A stretch of 64,000 bases of DNA, from contig NZ_SJPH01000008.1 of assembly GCF_007859815.1 (NCBI RefSeq), positions 1-64,000 on the forward strand, in the 5' to 3' direction. A program made the position numbers and the translations under genes. The DNA comes from Botrimarina hoheduenensis (lineage in GTDB: Bacteria > Planctomycetota > Planctomycetia > Pirellulales > Lacipirellulaceae). Positions 51,915 to 61,140 of the stretch are shown piece after piece. Each line of letters opens with the position of its first letter. Within the stretch, counting starts at the first letter, position 1. The notes beneath the pieces are model-generated. The model was not told where the DNA came from and searched no databases. It saw nothing but the letters and a program-made list of their open reading frames with translations.

Positions 51915-52814
51915 TCAGTTCGGGTTGTCGGTCTGTGCGGCGGGGTCCGCTTCGACCGGTTTCCTGGGCGGAGTGTAGAAGATCGGCTCGGTGCGAAGTT
52001 TCATCATCACCTGCTTCATGCTCTCTGGCCGTTCCTCGCGTGTTTTGGCGAGCATCTGGCGAACGAAGTTGTCGAAGTTCGGGTGAATGTTTGGGTCATT
52101 TACCACCAGCGATGGCGGCTTGCTCTTCAAGTGGCGTTGCAGCAATTCTTGTGGGTTGTTGGCCGTATAAGGCAGCTTGCCGGCGAGCAGTTCGTAAGCC
52201 AAGCAGCCGAAGCTGTAGACGTCGTCGCGCGGATCAACCCCCTGCCCGCGGATCTGTTCGGGAGACATGTAGCTGTAGGTGCCCTGCACCTTGGTCTTCG
52301 AGCCAAACAGCTTGCTGAGGCCGCCGGTGGGCTTCGCGGCGATCGTGAAATCGATCAGCCGGACCTCGTTATCGTCGTTGATCAAGTAGTTGTCGGGCTT
52401 GATATCGCGATGGACCCAGCCGCGCTCGTGCATGTGCGCCAGCCCGCTCGCGGCGGCGGTCAGAACCTCTTTCACACGCCACTGCAGCGCCGCAACGTCG
52501 GCGATAATCTGTTGCTTCAGGTTGGGGGTCTTAAAGAACTCCATGACCAGCCACGCCCCGTTGGCACCGGTACCGTAGTCATAGGTCTTGATGACGGCCT
52601 TGTGATCGAGAGCTTTGCCGACCGTGTACTCGTGTTTCAGTTCAGTAACCGCCAGGCGTGAATAGCGGTTGCTATCTTTGGGCAGCCATTTGATGGCATA
52701 CACGTCGTTGTCCGAGCCGGAAGTACGGCGGACGGCCCAGATCTCGTAGACCGCCCCCGCCCTGATGAGGTGGTACATCCGGTAGTCGCCAACGATTTCG
52801 TTCTTGCTCGCCAC
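51915..52814 (-). CDS. soluble serine/threonine protein kinase with DFT in place of DFG
   Basis: This 299-aa Hanks-type kinase without a membrane segment has VAIK-type Lys42 (YAIKWLP), a C-helix Glu near 58-62, the catalytic loop HRDIKPDN (135-142), the metal motif DFT (155-157; usual DFG) and the APE-like SPE (184-186) of YSYMSPEQI. The N-terminal Gly-rich loop is poorly conserved (LIRAGAVYEIWAVR). The C-terminus is Pro-rich. The kinase is probably active but atypical; substrate unknown. Confidence 0.9.
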   Translation of the reverse strand: MASKNEIVGDYRMYHLIRAGAVYEIWAVRRTSGSDNDVYAIKWLPKDSNRYSRLAVTELKHEYTVGKALDHKAVIKTYDYGTGANGAWLVMEFFKTPNLKQQIIADVAALQWRVKEVLTAAASGLAHMHERGWVHRDIKPDNYLINDDNEVRLIDFTIAAKPTGGLSKLFGSKTKVQGTYSYMSPEQIRGQGVDPRDDVYSFGCLAYELLAGKLPYTANNPQELLQRHLKSKPPSLVVNDPNIHPNFDNFVRQMLAKTREERPESMKQVMMKLRTEPIFYTPPRKPVEADPAAQTDNPN

Positions 52815-52994
52815 GCTGCTCTCTTCCGGTAAAGTAACTTCAGAGTTTGCCAGTTACGGCGATCTAAACCATTATGCCGGCGAAGCTTAGATTGTAGGCC
52901 CCGGTCCCCTCGCAAGAAAGTGCGATGCCCTCCGTCGGGTTCGGATACCCCGCTTCTGCTCCTGCCCCTGCCGATGCCTCTGCCGATCGCGGCA

Positions 52995-53741
52995 CTAGGC
53001 CGTCTGGTACTCGACCGAAGCGAGAACCAGACCTTCGGCGGGCGCGGTAGGCCCTGCGGCGGAGCGATCCCGTGCCGCGAGCACCTCGGCGATCCACTCG
53101 GGAGGCTTAGACCCCCTGCCCACTTCGACGAGGGTGCCGGCGATCGTGCGGACCATGTTGTAGAGAAAACCGTCGCCCGTGACGGTAATGTCGAGCCGAT
53201 CGCCGGTGCGTGTGACGCTCAGGTTGCTGATCGTCCTAACGGTTGTCGAGCGATCCGACCCGAGCGACTGCAGCGAAACAAAGTCATGACGACCAACAAA
53301 TCGCTCCCCACCCTGCCCCATCTGCAGGTCGTCAAGCCGTCCGGCCCGCCACCACCAGACATAGCGACGGTCAAAGAGCGGCGGTGCTGGCCCATCGTGT
53401 AATTGGTACCGATAGGTCTTGCGGAGCGCGTCGTAAGTGGCGTGGAACCCCGTGGGGGCGGGTTCGACGAGGCGCACCACAATATCTTCGGGCAAGACGG
53501 CGTTAAGCCCTTTGCGCAGCCGCCAGGGACTAAGCGTGCTCTGCGTTTCAACGCCAACGATTTGAGCTTCCGCATGGACGCCGGCATCGGTGCGCCCGCT
53601 CGCCGAGAAATTAGGCTCCTCGCCGGTGATGCGGAGCCAAGCCTGAGCCAGTGCTCCTTGGATGGTCGGGCTTGCCGGCTGAATCTGCCAGCCGGCATAG
53701 CCCGTGCCGTCGTAAGCGACCGTCAGCTTGAGAAAGCTCAT
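52995..53741 (-). CDS. truA: tRNA pseudouridine(38-40) synthase
   Basis: This 248-aa enzyme modifies the anticodon stem-loop. Features: LTVAYDGTGYAGWQIQPASP, the catalytic Asp52 in SASGRTDAGVHAEAQ, GFHATYDALRKTYRYQL, GDGFLYNMVRTIAGTLVEVG. Length is normal. It lies 18 bp downstream of asd on the same strand, so the two may be co-transcribed. Confidence 0.97.
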   Translation of the reverse strand: MSFLKLTVAYDGTGYAGWQIQPASPTIQGALAQAWLRITGEEPNFSASGRTDAGVHAEAQIVGVETQSTLSPWRLRKGLNAVLPEDIVVRLVEPAPTGFHATYDALRKTYRYQLHDGPAPPLFDRRYVWWWRAGRLDDLQMGQGGERFVGRHDFVSLQSLGSDRSTTVRTISNLSVTRTGDRLDITVTGDGFLYNMVRTIAGTLVEVGRGSKPPEWIAEVLAARDRSAAGPTAPAEGLVLASVEYQTA

Positions 53742-53759
53742 CGGCAGGGCGATCGCGGG

Positions 53760-54773
53760 TTAGACCGCTGCGGAGTGCTTGGTAAGCAGCTCGGCGATTT
53801 GCACAGCGTTGGTCGCCGCGCCCTTACGCAGGTTATCGCTGACGCACCAGAAGGCCAGTCCGTTGTCGCTCGAGAGGTCTTCCCGGATCCGGCCGATGAA
53901 CGTGTCATCGGACCCGTCACAGTCGCGCGGCATCGGGTAGACGCCGTTGGCGAGGTCATCGACCACGCGCAAACCGGGCGTCGCGGCGAATAGCGCGCGA
54001 GCTTGTTCGGCCGTAATCTTTTTCTCGGTTTCGACCAGGATGCTCTCGCTGTGGCAATTGCTGACCGGGGCCCGCACGCAAGTGGGGCAAACTTTGATTG
54101 TGGGGTCGGCAAAGATCTTCTGAGTCTCGAAGACCATCTTCATTTCTTCCGACGTGTAGCCGGCGTGCTTCAGCGAGCCGATCTGAGGGATCAGATTGAA
54201 CGCGATCGGATGGGCGAAGGTCGTCGGCGTATGGTCTGATCCGGCGAGCGCCGCGCGCGAGGCGTCGATCAGCTCCGCTTGCCCGCCCACTCCCGCGCCG
54301 CTGGTGGCCTGATAGGTGCTCACCACAACGCGCTTGATGCGTCCCGCGTCGTGCAGGGGCTTCATCGCGAGCACCATCTGGGTGGTGCTGCAATTGGGGC
54401 TGGCGATCACTCCTTTATGGGTGAAGGCAGCTTCCGGATTGACCTCGGGGACGACCAGCGGCACCTCGGCGTCCATCCGCCAGTAGCCGCTCTCATCAAC
54501 AACAAGACACCCGGCCGCTTTGGCCCAGGGGACGAATTCCTTGGCGATGGGGTCTGGTGTGCTTCCGATCGCCAGGTCGATCCCCTCGAAGGCCGCGGGG
54601 GTCATCTCTTCGACTTCGATCGTTGTGCCCTGAAAATCGATCGTCGTGCCAGCCGAGCGGGCCGACGCCAAGAAGCGGATCCGCTTATGGGGGAAGTTAC
54701 GCTCGGCGAGGAGCTGGCGGATGATGCGGCCGACGGCGCCGGTGGCGCCCACAATGGCGATGGTCTCGAACAC
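53760..54773 (-). CDS. asd: aspartate-semialdehyde dehydrogenase
   Basis: This 337-aa enzyme makes aspartate semialdehyde for lysine, threonine and methionine synthesis. The N-terminus is VFETIAIVGATGAVGRIIRQ (NADP loop), the catalytic Cys128 is in IASPNCSTTQMV, followed by VSTYQATSGAGVGGQAELID and RAPVSNCHSESI. The start is GTG at 54773; upstream in-frame ATG would add 42 Arg-rich residues before the Rossmann strand. Linked to truA. Confidence 0.95.
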   Translation of the reverse strand: MFETIAIVGATGAVGRIIRQLLAERNFPHKRIRFLASARSAGTTIDFQGTTIEVEEMTPAAFEGIDLAIGSTPDPIAKEFVPWAKAAGCLVVDESGYWRMDAEVPLVVPEVNPEAAFTHKGVIASPNCSTTQMVLAMKPLHDAGRIKRVVVSTYQATSGAGVGGQAELIDASRAALAGSDHTPTTFAHPIAFNLIPQIGSLKHAGYTSEEMKMVFETQKIFADPTIKVCPTCVRAPVSNCHSESILVETEKKITAEQARALFAATPGLRVVDDLANGVYPMPRDCDGSDDTFIGRIREDLSSDNGLAFWCVSDNLRKGAATNAVQIAELLTKHSAAV

Positions 54774-54983
54774 AGTAAGTAGGGCTCCAACACAACATTC
54801 GGGCCGGGCTCTCCGCCGTCCCCACAAAGGACGGTCGGCGCACGGCGCTTGAGAAGCCACCAGCTTATTCAGCCGGCTGCCCGGGGGCCAGCCGCACACC
54901 CAAATAACACCTGCTCCGCCCTGCCCTGCCCCGCGTCTACCGATGGCTGGGCAAGCTGAAAGAACTGCTGCGGAACGCCCCTG

Positions 54984-56546
54984 TTAGATCTCGAATCCGC
55001 CGGTTTCGTTCTTGAACACCACGCGGTACAGATCCGTGCGGCGGTCGTGCCAGTTGCGGACCGAACCGGTCTCGCGGTGACGCCGCAGCATTTCGAGGTC
55101 TAGATCATGGATGATCACGGTCTCGACATTCGGGTTGCATTCAGCGGCGATCGCGTCGCGGGCGAATTCGGTGTCGGCCGGCGTGAAGATCCCCGACTGG
55201 GCGTAGTGGATGTCCGCGTTGTCAACAAACGGAAGGTTACCCGTGCAGCCCGCGATCGCCGTGTAAACGTGGTTCTCGATGCAGCGGGCCTGCGCGCAGT
55301 GCCGCACGCGCAGGTAGCCGTGCCGGGTATCGGTATCAAAGGGCACAAAGATGATGCGAGCACCGCCCGCGGCCGCGGCCCGTGTTAGTTCGGGGAACTC
55401 GATGTCGTAGCAGATCTGGATCGCTACTTCGCCGCAATCGGTCTCGAAGACCTCCTGCTTGTTGCCGGGGCTGACTCCCCACCAGCGACGTTCATTAGGC
55501 GTGACGTGAATCTTGTCTTGGCGGCAGATCGAGCCGTCGCGCCCGAAAAGGAACGATGCGTTGTAAAGCTTGTCGTTCTCTACAACAAAGTGCGATCCTC
55601 CGATTACGTTAACGTTGTACTTGATCGCTGCGGAGTTGAAAAAATCGAGATACTGAGGCGTGTACCCGGCAACACTGCGCGCCGCTTCGCCCGGTCTGCC
55701 AGGCGGAATAATCGAGAGCAGCTGGTTCGTCACAAACTCCGGGAACAGCACAAAATCCGACTGATAATCAGAGGCCGTGTCGAGGAAAAATTCGCACTGG
55801 CGCGCGAAGTCGTCAAAGCTTTCGACCGCTCGCATCTCGTACTGCACCACGCACAGCCGGGTCATCTCCACGGCGTTGTGGCTGCGACGGCTGCTGGTCG
55901 GCTGGTAGTCGAGATTCGCCCATTCGAGATACGTGGCGTAGCCGCAAGACTGGGTATCCGAAGGGAGGTAGTTGGGAGTGATCCCCTTCACCGCGAAACC
56001 GTTGGCCATCTGGGCGGTTAGCACAGGGTCATAGATCGCCCGCTCAACTACCTTGTCGATGTACTCACGGGCGGTGAGCCGATCGGCATGCTTGTGGTAG
56101 CCGGGGATGCGCCCGCCGACCATGAAACGCATCAAGTTTTTCTCGCGGCACAGTTCTTTGCGGGCGTCGTAGAGCCGGCGGCTGAGCTTCATCCCGCGGA
56201 AGTCCGGGTGGACCATGATCTCTAGCCCGTAGAGCGTGTCTCCCTTGGGCCGGTGGTTGCGGATAAACCCCTTGTCGGCAACCACATGCCAGTCATGCCA
56301 CTTCAGGCCGGGGTCGTAGTCGAGCACGACACTCGAAGACGAGGCCGCGAGTCTTCCATCGATTTCGATTCCCAGTTGCCCCTCAGGGAAGTGCTTAAGC
56401 TGGCTCTCGATCTGCTCGAGGCTCCATTGCTCCATTCCCGGGAAGCACAAACTCTGCATCTCGTTGATTGCGGGAAAATCCTCCAGCGTGAGCTGCCTGA
56501 GGACGATGTTTTGCTCAAATTCGCTGAGATCTATCGGTTGGGTCAT
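54984..56546 (-). CDS. GNAT-carbon-nitrogen hydrolase fusion (nitrilase superfamily)
   Basis: This 520-aa protein has a GNAT acetyltransferase-type domain (residues 15-180; [20 protein letters not shown]) and a nitrilase/amidase domain (about 225-500) with catalytic triad Glu270 ([10 protein letters not shown]), Lys345 ([10 protein letters not shown]) and Cys379 ([10 protein letters not shown]). Such fusions are widespread; substrates are unknown. ATG 56546 ([10 protein letters not shown]) is preferred over 56564. The GNAT part may recognise an amine substrate that the hydrolase processes (inference). Confidence 0.92.
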   Translation of the reverse strand: MTQPIDLSEFEQNIVLRQLTLEDFPAINEMQSLCFPGMEQWSLEQIESQLKHFPEGQLGIEIDGRLAASSSSVVLDYDPGLKWHDWHVVADKGFIRNHRPKGDTLYGLEIMVHPDFRGMKLSRRLYDARKELCREKNLMRFMVGGRIPGYHKHADRLTAREYIDKVVERAIYDPVLTAQMANGFAVKGITPNYLPSDTQSCGYATYLEWANLDYQPTSSRRSHNAVEMTRLCVVQYEMRAVESFDDFARQCEFFLDTASDYQSDFVLFPEFVTNQLLSIIPPGRPGEAARSVAGYTPQYLDFFNSAAIKYNVNVIGGSHFVVENDKLYNASFLFGRDGSICRQDKIHVTPNERRWWGVSPGNKQEVFETDCGEVAIQICYDIEFPELTRAAAAGGARIIFVPFDTDTRHGYLRVRHCAQARCIENHVYTAIAGCTGNLPFVDNADIHYAQSGIFTPADTEFARDAIAAECNPNVETVIIHDLDLEMLRRHRETGSVRNWHDRRTDLYRVVFKNETGGFEI

Positions 56547-56564
56547 AAAAATCGCGGGTAGCAA

Positions 56565-56872
56565 GATGTCGCAGCGAACGCTTAACAGGCATGAATGGCG
56601 TTAACGACATGCTGTTGCGATGCCAATAACAAACCCGACCTGTTCACGGCAGTCTGTCAGCTGCCCTAAAAACTCTCAATAGGCAGATCACTGAGTCGCT
56701 GCCCTTCAGCGGCCATCCGCAGGATCTAGCTAAAGAGCGGCTGACGCATAGTTTTTTCTTTGCATATGCCGGCCAGCTCACTTACGCTGCTACCCAACTG
56801 ACCTTTTCATGGTAGTTTCCGCAGGAACCTGCCGAGGGCATTGACCAACCGGATCTAACTGGGGGAGCTGTC
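56565..56872. other. divergent intergenic region
   Basis: 308 bp between the nitrilase fusion and the PEP-CTERM gene. GGGGGAG precedes the ATG at 56873. No gene or RNA recognised. Confidence 0.35.
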
Positions 56873-57505
56873 ATGCAAGGACATCGTTACCGCCTTTGGC
56901 TGGTGAGCACCTTACTGGTGTTGGCCACATCATCGGGCTCGGCTGAGCGTATCACCGTTATCGATACGGGGGCGGCCAACGCGGGAGGTGCCAGCACCAC
57001 CAACGCCCAAGGGTTCACGCTTAGCGAATCTCAATCCGACGTCGAGATTTCGATCGGACTCCGGGCGTTCGGGGCCACAATTGGTGCGGAAGTCTATCTG
57101 TCGACACAGGTCGGGCCGGGCACCAACAGCTCGCACGTTGTTGCGCAGTTTCAACTGCCTCCCACACCAACCGGTGTCCTGATCCCGCTGGCCGATGTCT
57201 TGGTGTTTCAGGGATTGATGCTCGAACCCGGGCAGTATTTTGTTTCGCTTGGTCTCAACTCGGGCTACACCTGGGGCCTTTCACCAGCCCCCGGCAGTGT
57301 GCCTACGGGCATCGTGACGGGGCGTGCTGCCGCTTTTGGATCGGCTGCGAGCCCGGCGTTTGCGCCAGCTAGTAGCTACACCTTCTATCAAGACTTTACC
57401 CATCGGCTGCTCGTTACCTCCTCGGGAGTACCCGAGCCGAGCGGGCTGATGCTAGCAGCACTGCTAACGGTTGGTCTGAGAAGCTCGCGTTGCAAGCGGT
57501 CTTGA
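56873..57505 (+). CDS. PEP-CTERM exported protein, 210 aa
   Basis: A signal peptide (LWLVSTLLVLATSSGSAE), a beta-rich body (TQVGPGTNSSHVVAQFQLPP, GLMLEPGQYFVSLGLNSGYT) and the sorting tail GVPEPSGLMLAALLTVGLRS with SRCKRS are seen. The body resembles choice-of-anchor-type PEP-CTERM proteins. Convergent with the HTTM gene; function unknown. Confidence 0.83.
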   Translation: MQGHRYRLWLVSTLLVLATSSGSAERITVIDTGAANAGGASTTNAQGFTLSESQSDVEISIGLRAFGATIGAEVYLSTQVGPGTNSSHVVAQFQLPPTPTGVLIPLADVLVFQGLMLEPGQYFVSLGLNSGYTWGLSPAPGSVPTGIVTGRAAAFGSAASPAFAPASSYTFYQDFTHRLLVTSSGVPEPSGLMLAALLTVGLRSSRCKRS

Positions 57506-57550
57506 GCCGCTCCGTTGCCCGATGGCTTCCGTCTCGTTTTGGGCGTGCGC

Positions 57551-58519
57551 TTAGGTGGAACCGCCCCCGCCGAGCAGGCCCGCCACTCGGTTAGCAACCG
57601 GATCCAACAGGCCTCGCACCAACTCGGGCGAGAGGAACGCCGCGTTTGCCACGAGCATCGCGAGCGCGAACTCGGGCATGCCCATCCCCAGGCCGATAAA
57701 GCCGTGCATGCCAACCGCGGTCAGCAGCACCCAGGGGCGGGCCAGACGTGGCCAGACGATCACGCAGTAGAACAGCTCCCAGAAGACCGTCGCGTGGGTC
57801 AGCAGATCGACGAGCCACAGATGATTGGCCAGCCACGTGAAGTCGAGCGAGCGGTACTCGGTGTTGGCGACCGCAAACCACGTGGCGGTGCCGTCCCACC
57901 AACGGACTCCCTGCAGCTTGCCAAGCCCGGAGAACAAATAAACAACGCACAGGTGGAGCTGCAGCAAACGCAACGCGATGTTCGCCGAAACGCTTGCCGG
58001 CGGATCGGCGTTCTCGCCACGCCGCCGCCGCAGCAGCCGATCCAGCGAGTACCGTGCTCCGCACGGACCGAGCAGGGTGTACATGGCGAGCAGGCAGTTG
58101 ATCTTGTCCAGCCCGAAGAAGGCCCCCGGCGTGACGTGGGTGGCGTACATCACCGCCAGCACAAACGCCAGCACCGCCACCACACGGCTCGCCCAGCCGA
58201 TCATCAGCAGGAAGAAGACGATCAGGCTGAACGCGTGAAACAGGCCGAGCAGCCACCCCCCCCCCAGCCACGGGAAAATGTCGATCGTCATCCGACCCAC
58301 GTGGGTCGCGGCGGCGATCTCAGGAGCGACCCACCCTTCGGGCCCGAAGAAAGCGCCCAGGTCGAGCGTCCAAATCAAGTGGGTCCAAAGCAGCAGCGCA
58401 CCGGTCACAACCCGGATCGCGCTGAGCACCGCCGGATCGACCGGCGTGAACCAGAAGCTGTCCCAAGCGGCGATTAAATCGGTGAGGTAGCCGCGGAACG
58501 CGGCAAACAGATTCTTCAC
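57551..58519 (-). CDS. HTTM-domain membrane protein (vitamin K-dependent carboxylase-like)
   Basis: This 322-aa integral membrane protein has about eight hydrophobic helices and the HTTM pattern: FWFTPVDPAVLSAIRVVTGA, THLIWTLDLGAFFGPEGW, MYATHVTPGAFFGLDKINCL, LQLHLCVVYLFSGLGKLQGV (conserved LGKL) and WDGTATWFAVAN. HTTM proteins relate to gamma-glutamyl carboxylase; the substrate here is unknown. Its ATG overlaps the stop of the upstream gene by 4 bp. Confidence 0.88.
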   Translation of the reverse strand: MKNLFAAFRGYLTDLIAAWDSFWFTPVDPAVLSAIRVVTGALLLWTHLIWTLDLGAFFGPEGWVAPEIAAATHVGRMTIDIFPWLGGGWLLGLFHAFSLIVFFLLMIGWASRVVAVLAFVLAVMYATHVTPGAFFGLDKINCLLAMYTLLGPCGARYSLDRLLRRRRGENADPPASVSANIALRLLQLHLCVVYLFSGLGKLQGVRWWDGTATWFAVANTEYRSLDFTWLANHLWLVDLLTHATVFWELFYCVIVWPRLARPWVLLTAVGMHGFIGLGMGMPEFALAMLVANAAFLSPELVRGLLDPVANRVAGLLGGGGST

Positions 58520-59205
58520 GGCGACCCTCCCTGCGGCAGGCCGCCACCGAATGGAAGGCTTTCTCCCCCGCCCTGCCCTCTCACGGGGCCGACAAGGGGC
58601 GTGGACAGGTCGCGAGCCCGCTCGATGACGGAATCGACTGGCAGAAAGGTCTCGGCGGCGTTGGGGTCAACGCCGCGCAGCACCTCTTGGGGGTCGAGCA
58701 GCGCGTGCCGTACGCAGTTCACCCGCGCTTCGGCGCCGTCGTGCTTCCGCAGCAGGTGGCGCGCGTAGGAACGCAGGGAAAGTCGCACGGCTTCTTCGAT
58801 CGATTGCCCGGGTGCCAAGTCGGCCTGGTCTGCGAGCATCATGTGCCGATGGTAGTACAGGCGTGGCCATTGTTCGGACTTGTTGGGGAACTCCCCCGTC
58901 GCGAGCTCCGCACCGTTCTCGTCGTAAACCGCGTACCGCATCAATTGATTGATTGGCGGCTCGGGGCCGAAGAAGTGGTACCCGTGATTCAGATAAAGCG
59001 GATCGGTGTACCACCTGATCCACGGGCCTTGCGCCAGCCGTTCGGCAAGCTCCGAGCTGGGCCGAACAGAAAACGGCGAGATAAAAACACACAGCAGGTG
59101 CCAGCTCACCGCGACCCCGATCGCCACCCGTAGGGTGGTGCTCGGTCCGTTCGCTGAGCCGTCGTCGGCGGTGTTCTTTTCGGAATTTTTGCGGCTCTTT
59201 GCCAC
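58516..59205 (-). CDS. HTTM-partner protein, 229 aa
   Basis: A single N-terminal membrane helix (VAIGVAVSWHLLCVFISPFS) follows a polar 27-residue tail. The exported domain contains RWYTDPLYLNHGYHFFGPEP, LMRYAVYDENGAELATGEFP and YYHRHMMLADQADLAPGQSI. It is translationally coupled to the HTTM gene (overlap 58516-58519), so the two probably form one complex. The C-terminus is Gly-rich. No enzymatic motif known. Confidence 0.78.
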   Translation of the reverse strand: MAKSRKNSEKNTADDGSANGPSTTLRVAIGVAVSWHLLCVFISPFSVRPSSELAERLAQGPWIRWYTDPLYLNHGYHFFGPEPPINQLMRYAVYDENGAELATGEFPNKSEQWPRLYYHRHMMLADQADLAPGQSIEEAVRLSLRSYARHLLRKHDGAEARVNCVRHALLDPQEVLRGVDPNAAETFLPVDSVIERARDLSTPLVGPVRGQGGGESLPFGGGLPQGGSP

Positions 59206-59572
59206 AGCGCGCTCGGCGATTCGTGGATCTGTCGGACCCGGTGATTAGCCATCCAATGAGGTAGGCCTTCATGTACAGCATGCCCCCAGCGCCGCCAACG
59301 GCTATCACAACGAGCGTGCTGCTAGCAGCAGGAGTCGCCTGCAGAAAACCGCGTGGCCGCCTGTTTTCTGGCAGCTTGGCCCCGGGATCTTGGCCCGTTG
59401 CTTTTCCTGGTGGCTAGCAAGGGGGAAGCAGCGCACGGGGAAAGGGCATGCCGGTCGCCCCCCCAGGTATGAATCGCGTCTGTCCGACTTCCCCCAAAGC
59501 CACAGCCCCCGCACGAGCCAAGCTGATGCGGGGGCTGGGGTGTTTAGCGGATTGTCGGCCGCGAAGCCGGTG
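59206..59572. other. intergenic region between HTTM pair and TIGR03000 gene
   Basis: 367 bp without a supported gene, containing the hairpin described separately. A leftward hydrophobic frame (about 59206-59310) overlaps the upstream region of the HTTM partner but lacks support. Confidence 0.4.
59504..59538 (-). terminator. hairpin downstream of the TIGR03000 gene
   Basis: Perfect 11-bp arms CAGCCCCCGCA/TGCGGGGGCTG with a 13-nt loop lie 35 bp beyond the stop of the leftward TIGR03000 gene. The T-run is weak. Confidence 0.6.
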
Positions 59573-60736
59573 TCAGTTGGCCGAGGCAACGAGCTGAGGC
59601 TCGTCGAAGTCGAACACCAAGTGCTGGCTCTCGCCACCACGGAGGGTGATGACACGCTGCTGAGTCTCGGCGTCGGCACCTTCGCCGACGGTGACCATCA
59701 CAACGTAATCGTCCCACGCCTCACCAGCGGCCAGACGGCTGGTTTTGTAAGTCCGCTCGGCACCGACCTGGGCGGTTTCCGAGCCGGCCAGCGTCACCTG
59801 TGCGTCAGCGGGCAGTGTCAGCGTTAGCTTGGTTTCTGCTCCCGAGGCGATCATCGGCGTCGCGGTCTTGCCACCGAATGCCAACGAGGTTTCGCTACCG
59901 GCAGTCAGCGTGGCGGACTTGTTCTCGACCACCTGCTCGCCATCGCGGGTGTACTCGACCCGTACCGCGTAGGTGTAAGACTTACCCGACACCAACCCGT
60001 TCGAAACGTAGCTGCGAAGCTCACCCGTGCTGGTCGTCGGGCGATCGTTGACAAAGACCTTGGCGTCGGCGGGAACGCTGACCATCAACTGCCCGCTGGA
60101 GACGCTCGCCTCGGCAACGATGACCGAGCTGCTCGTGATCGACGAGTATCCGCCGTGGCTGCCAACGCTACCGGTGCTCTCGTAGTAGCTGCCGTGCGAA
60201 CCGGTGCTGCCGTTGGAGATGGTAACGCCGCCATAGCTGCCCATCGATCCGTGTGACGAAGAGGAAACGTAGCCGTGCGAACCGGCCGATCCGTAGCCGC
60301 CCGTTGATCCGTAGCTGCCGTGTGAGCCACGCGCAGCGCGCTTCTCACGCAGGTGCATCGCCAAGCGACGCAGCGGTCCAACGTGGCCGTGCGAGCCATG
60401 GCTGCCAGCCGAAGCGTGCGAGCTTCCGCCGGCGGAGCCGTAAGAGCCCGTGCTGCTGTAGCTCACCGAGTAGCGAACCCCGCCGTAGCTGCCGTGCGAA
60501 GCACTGCCGATTGAAGCTCCTCCGACCGAGCCATAGCTGCCACCTGAGCCATAGCTGCCGCCCGAGCCGTAAGAGCCGGCCGAACCGACCGATACCCCGC
60601 CATAGCTGCCGCGCGATCCCCGGCTGCCGAAGCCGCCGTGGCTCGCCCAGAAGGCGTCGCTGATCTCGGCCGTGCCGAGGATCGCGATGCCTGCCAACAA
60701 CGCCGCGAAGCGGCTCCAATCCTTAACTGATGTCAT
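59573..60736 (-). CDS. exported Ser/Gly/His-rich repeat protein with two TIGR03000 domains
   Basis: This 387-aa secreted protein has a signal peptide (FAALLAGIAILGTAEISDA), a low-complexity body of GSYGS/SHGS repeats at about 25-215 interrupted by a basic segment (RRLAMHLREKRAARG), and two TIGR03000-type beta domains (SVPADAKVFVNDRPTTSTGE, then TLPADAQVTLAGSETAQVGA). TIGR03000 is characteristic of planctomycetes. GAGGAGATTCATCAGG precedes the ATG at 60736; an upstream ATG would add Arg-rich residues before the signal. Probably a cell-surface protein. Confidence 0.85.
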   Translation of the reverse strand: MTSVKDWSRFAALLAGIAILGTAEISDAFWASHGGFGSRGSRGSYGGVSVGSAGSYGSGGSYGSGGSYGSVGGASIGSASHGSYGGVRYSVSYSSTGSYGSAGGSSHASAGSHGSHGHVGPLRRLAMHLREKRAARGSHGSYGSTGGYGSAGSHGYVSSSSHGSMGSYGGVTISNGSTGSHGSYYESTGSVGSHGGYSSITSSSVIVAEASVSSGQLMVSVPADAKVFVNDRPTTSTGELRSYVSNGLVSGKSYTYAVRVEYTRDGEQVVENKSATLTAGSETSLAFGGKTATPMIASGAETKLTLTLPADAQVTLAGSETAQVGAERTYKTSRLAAGEAWDDYVVMVTVGEGADAETQQRVITLRGGESQHLVFDFDEPQLVASAN

Positions 60737-61140
60737 CCTGATGAATCTCCTCGGTGGGGTCGGGTACGAACGCCGCAGGGCTCGGCGGCGGGCAAAAGCT
60801 GGCTCGGCAATCAACGAGATCCCTCGGGTGAGAGCCTCGATAGGGAGGGGCATGGCGGGCGTTTGGGCCCGGCGCACCTTCCCTGATTGCTATCAACGTT
60901 AGAATAACGCGACCCCATGTCAAATCAAGGAGTTTGGGTTGCGGTCGCGGGAAAGGATGATTCTGTGGAATAGGAGGTCTGGAAGTCTTCTTCCGGACAG
61001 GGGCGGATAGGCTCTCGCCCGCTAAGGTGGCGGGCTGGCCGGTTGGGGTTTTGGGCGTTCGGGCCGCAAAGGGATTGCCCTTGACTCTCCAGCGACGGGT
61101 CCGGCAGAGGCCCGTGACAGGTCCGGCAGAGACCTCACGA
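60737..61140. other. intergenic region with promoter of the TIGR03000 gene
   Basis: 404 bp between the leftward TIGR03000 gene and the end of the pcm-like gene. Apart from a promoter candidate near 60900-60923 nothing is supported. Confidence 0.4.
60896..60923 (-). promoter_or_regulatory. candidate promoter of the TIGR03000 gene
   Basis: A perfect TTGACA -35 box (60918-60923) is followed after 16 bp by TAACGT (60896-60901), a weak -10 match. It lies 160 bp before the start codon. Confidence 0.35.

Noticed and set aside
58667..59308. Leftward 213-codon frame with a hydrophobic N-terminus
   Set aside because: It lies in a different frame over the HTTM-partner gene and becomes Arg-rich low complexity, as expected of antisense or shifted frames in GC-rich DNA.
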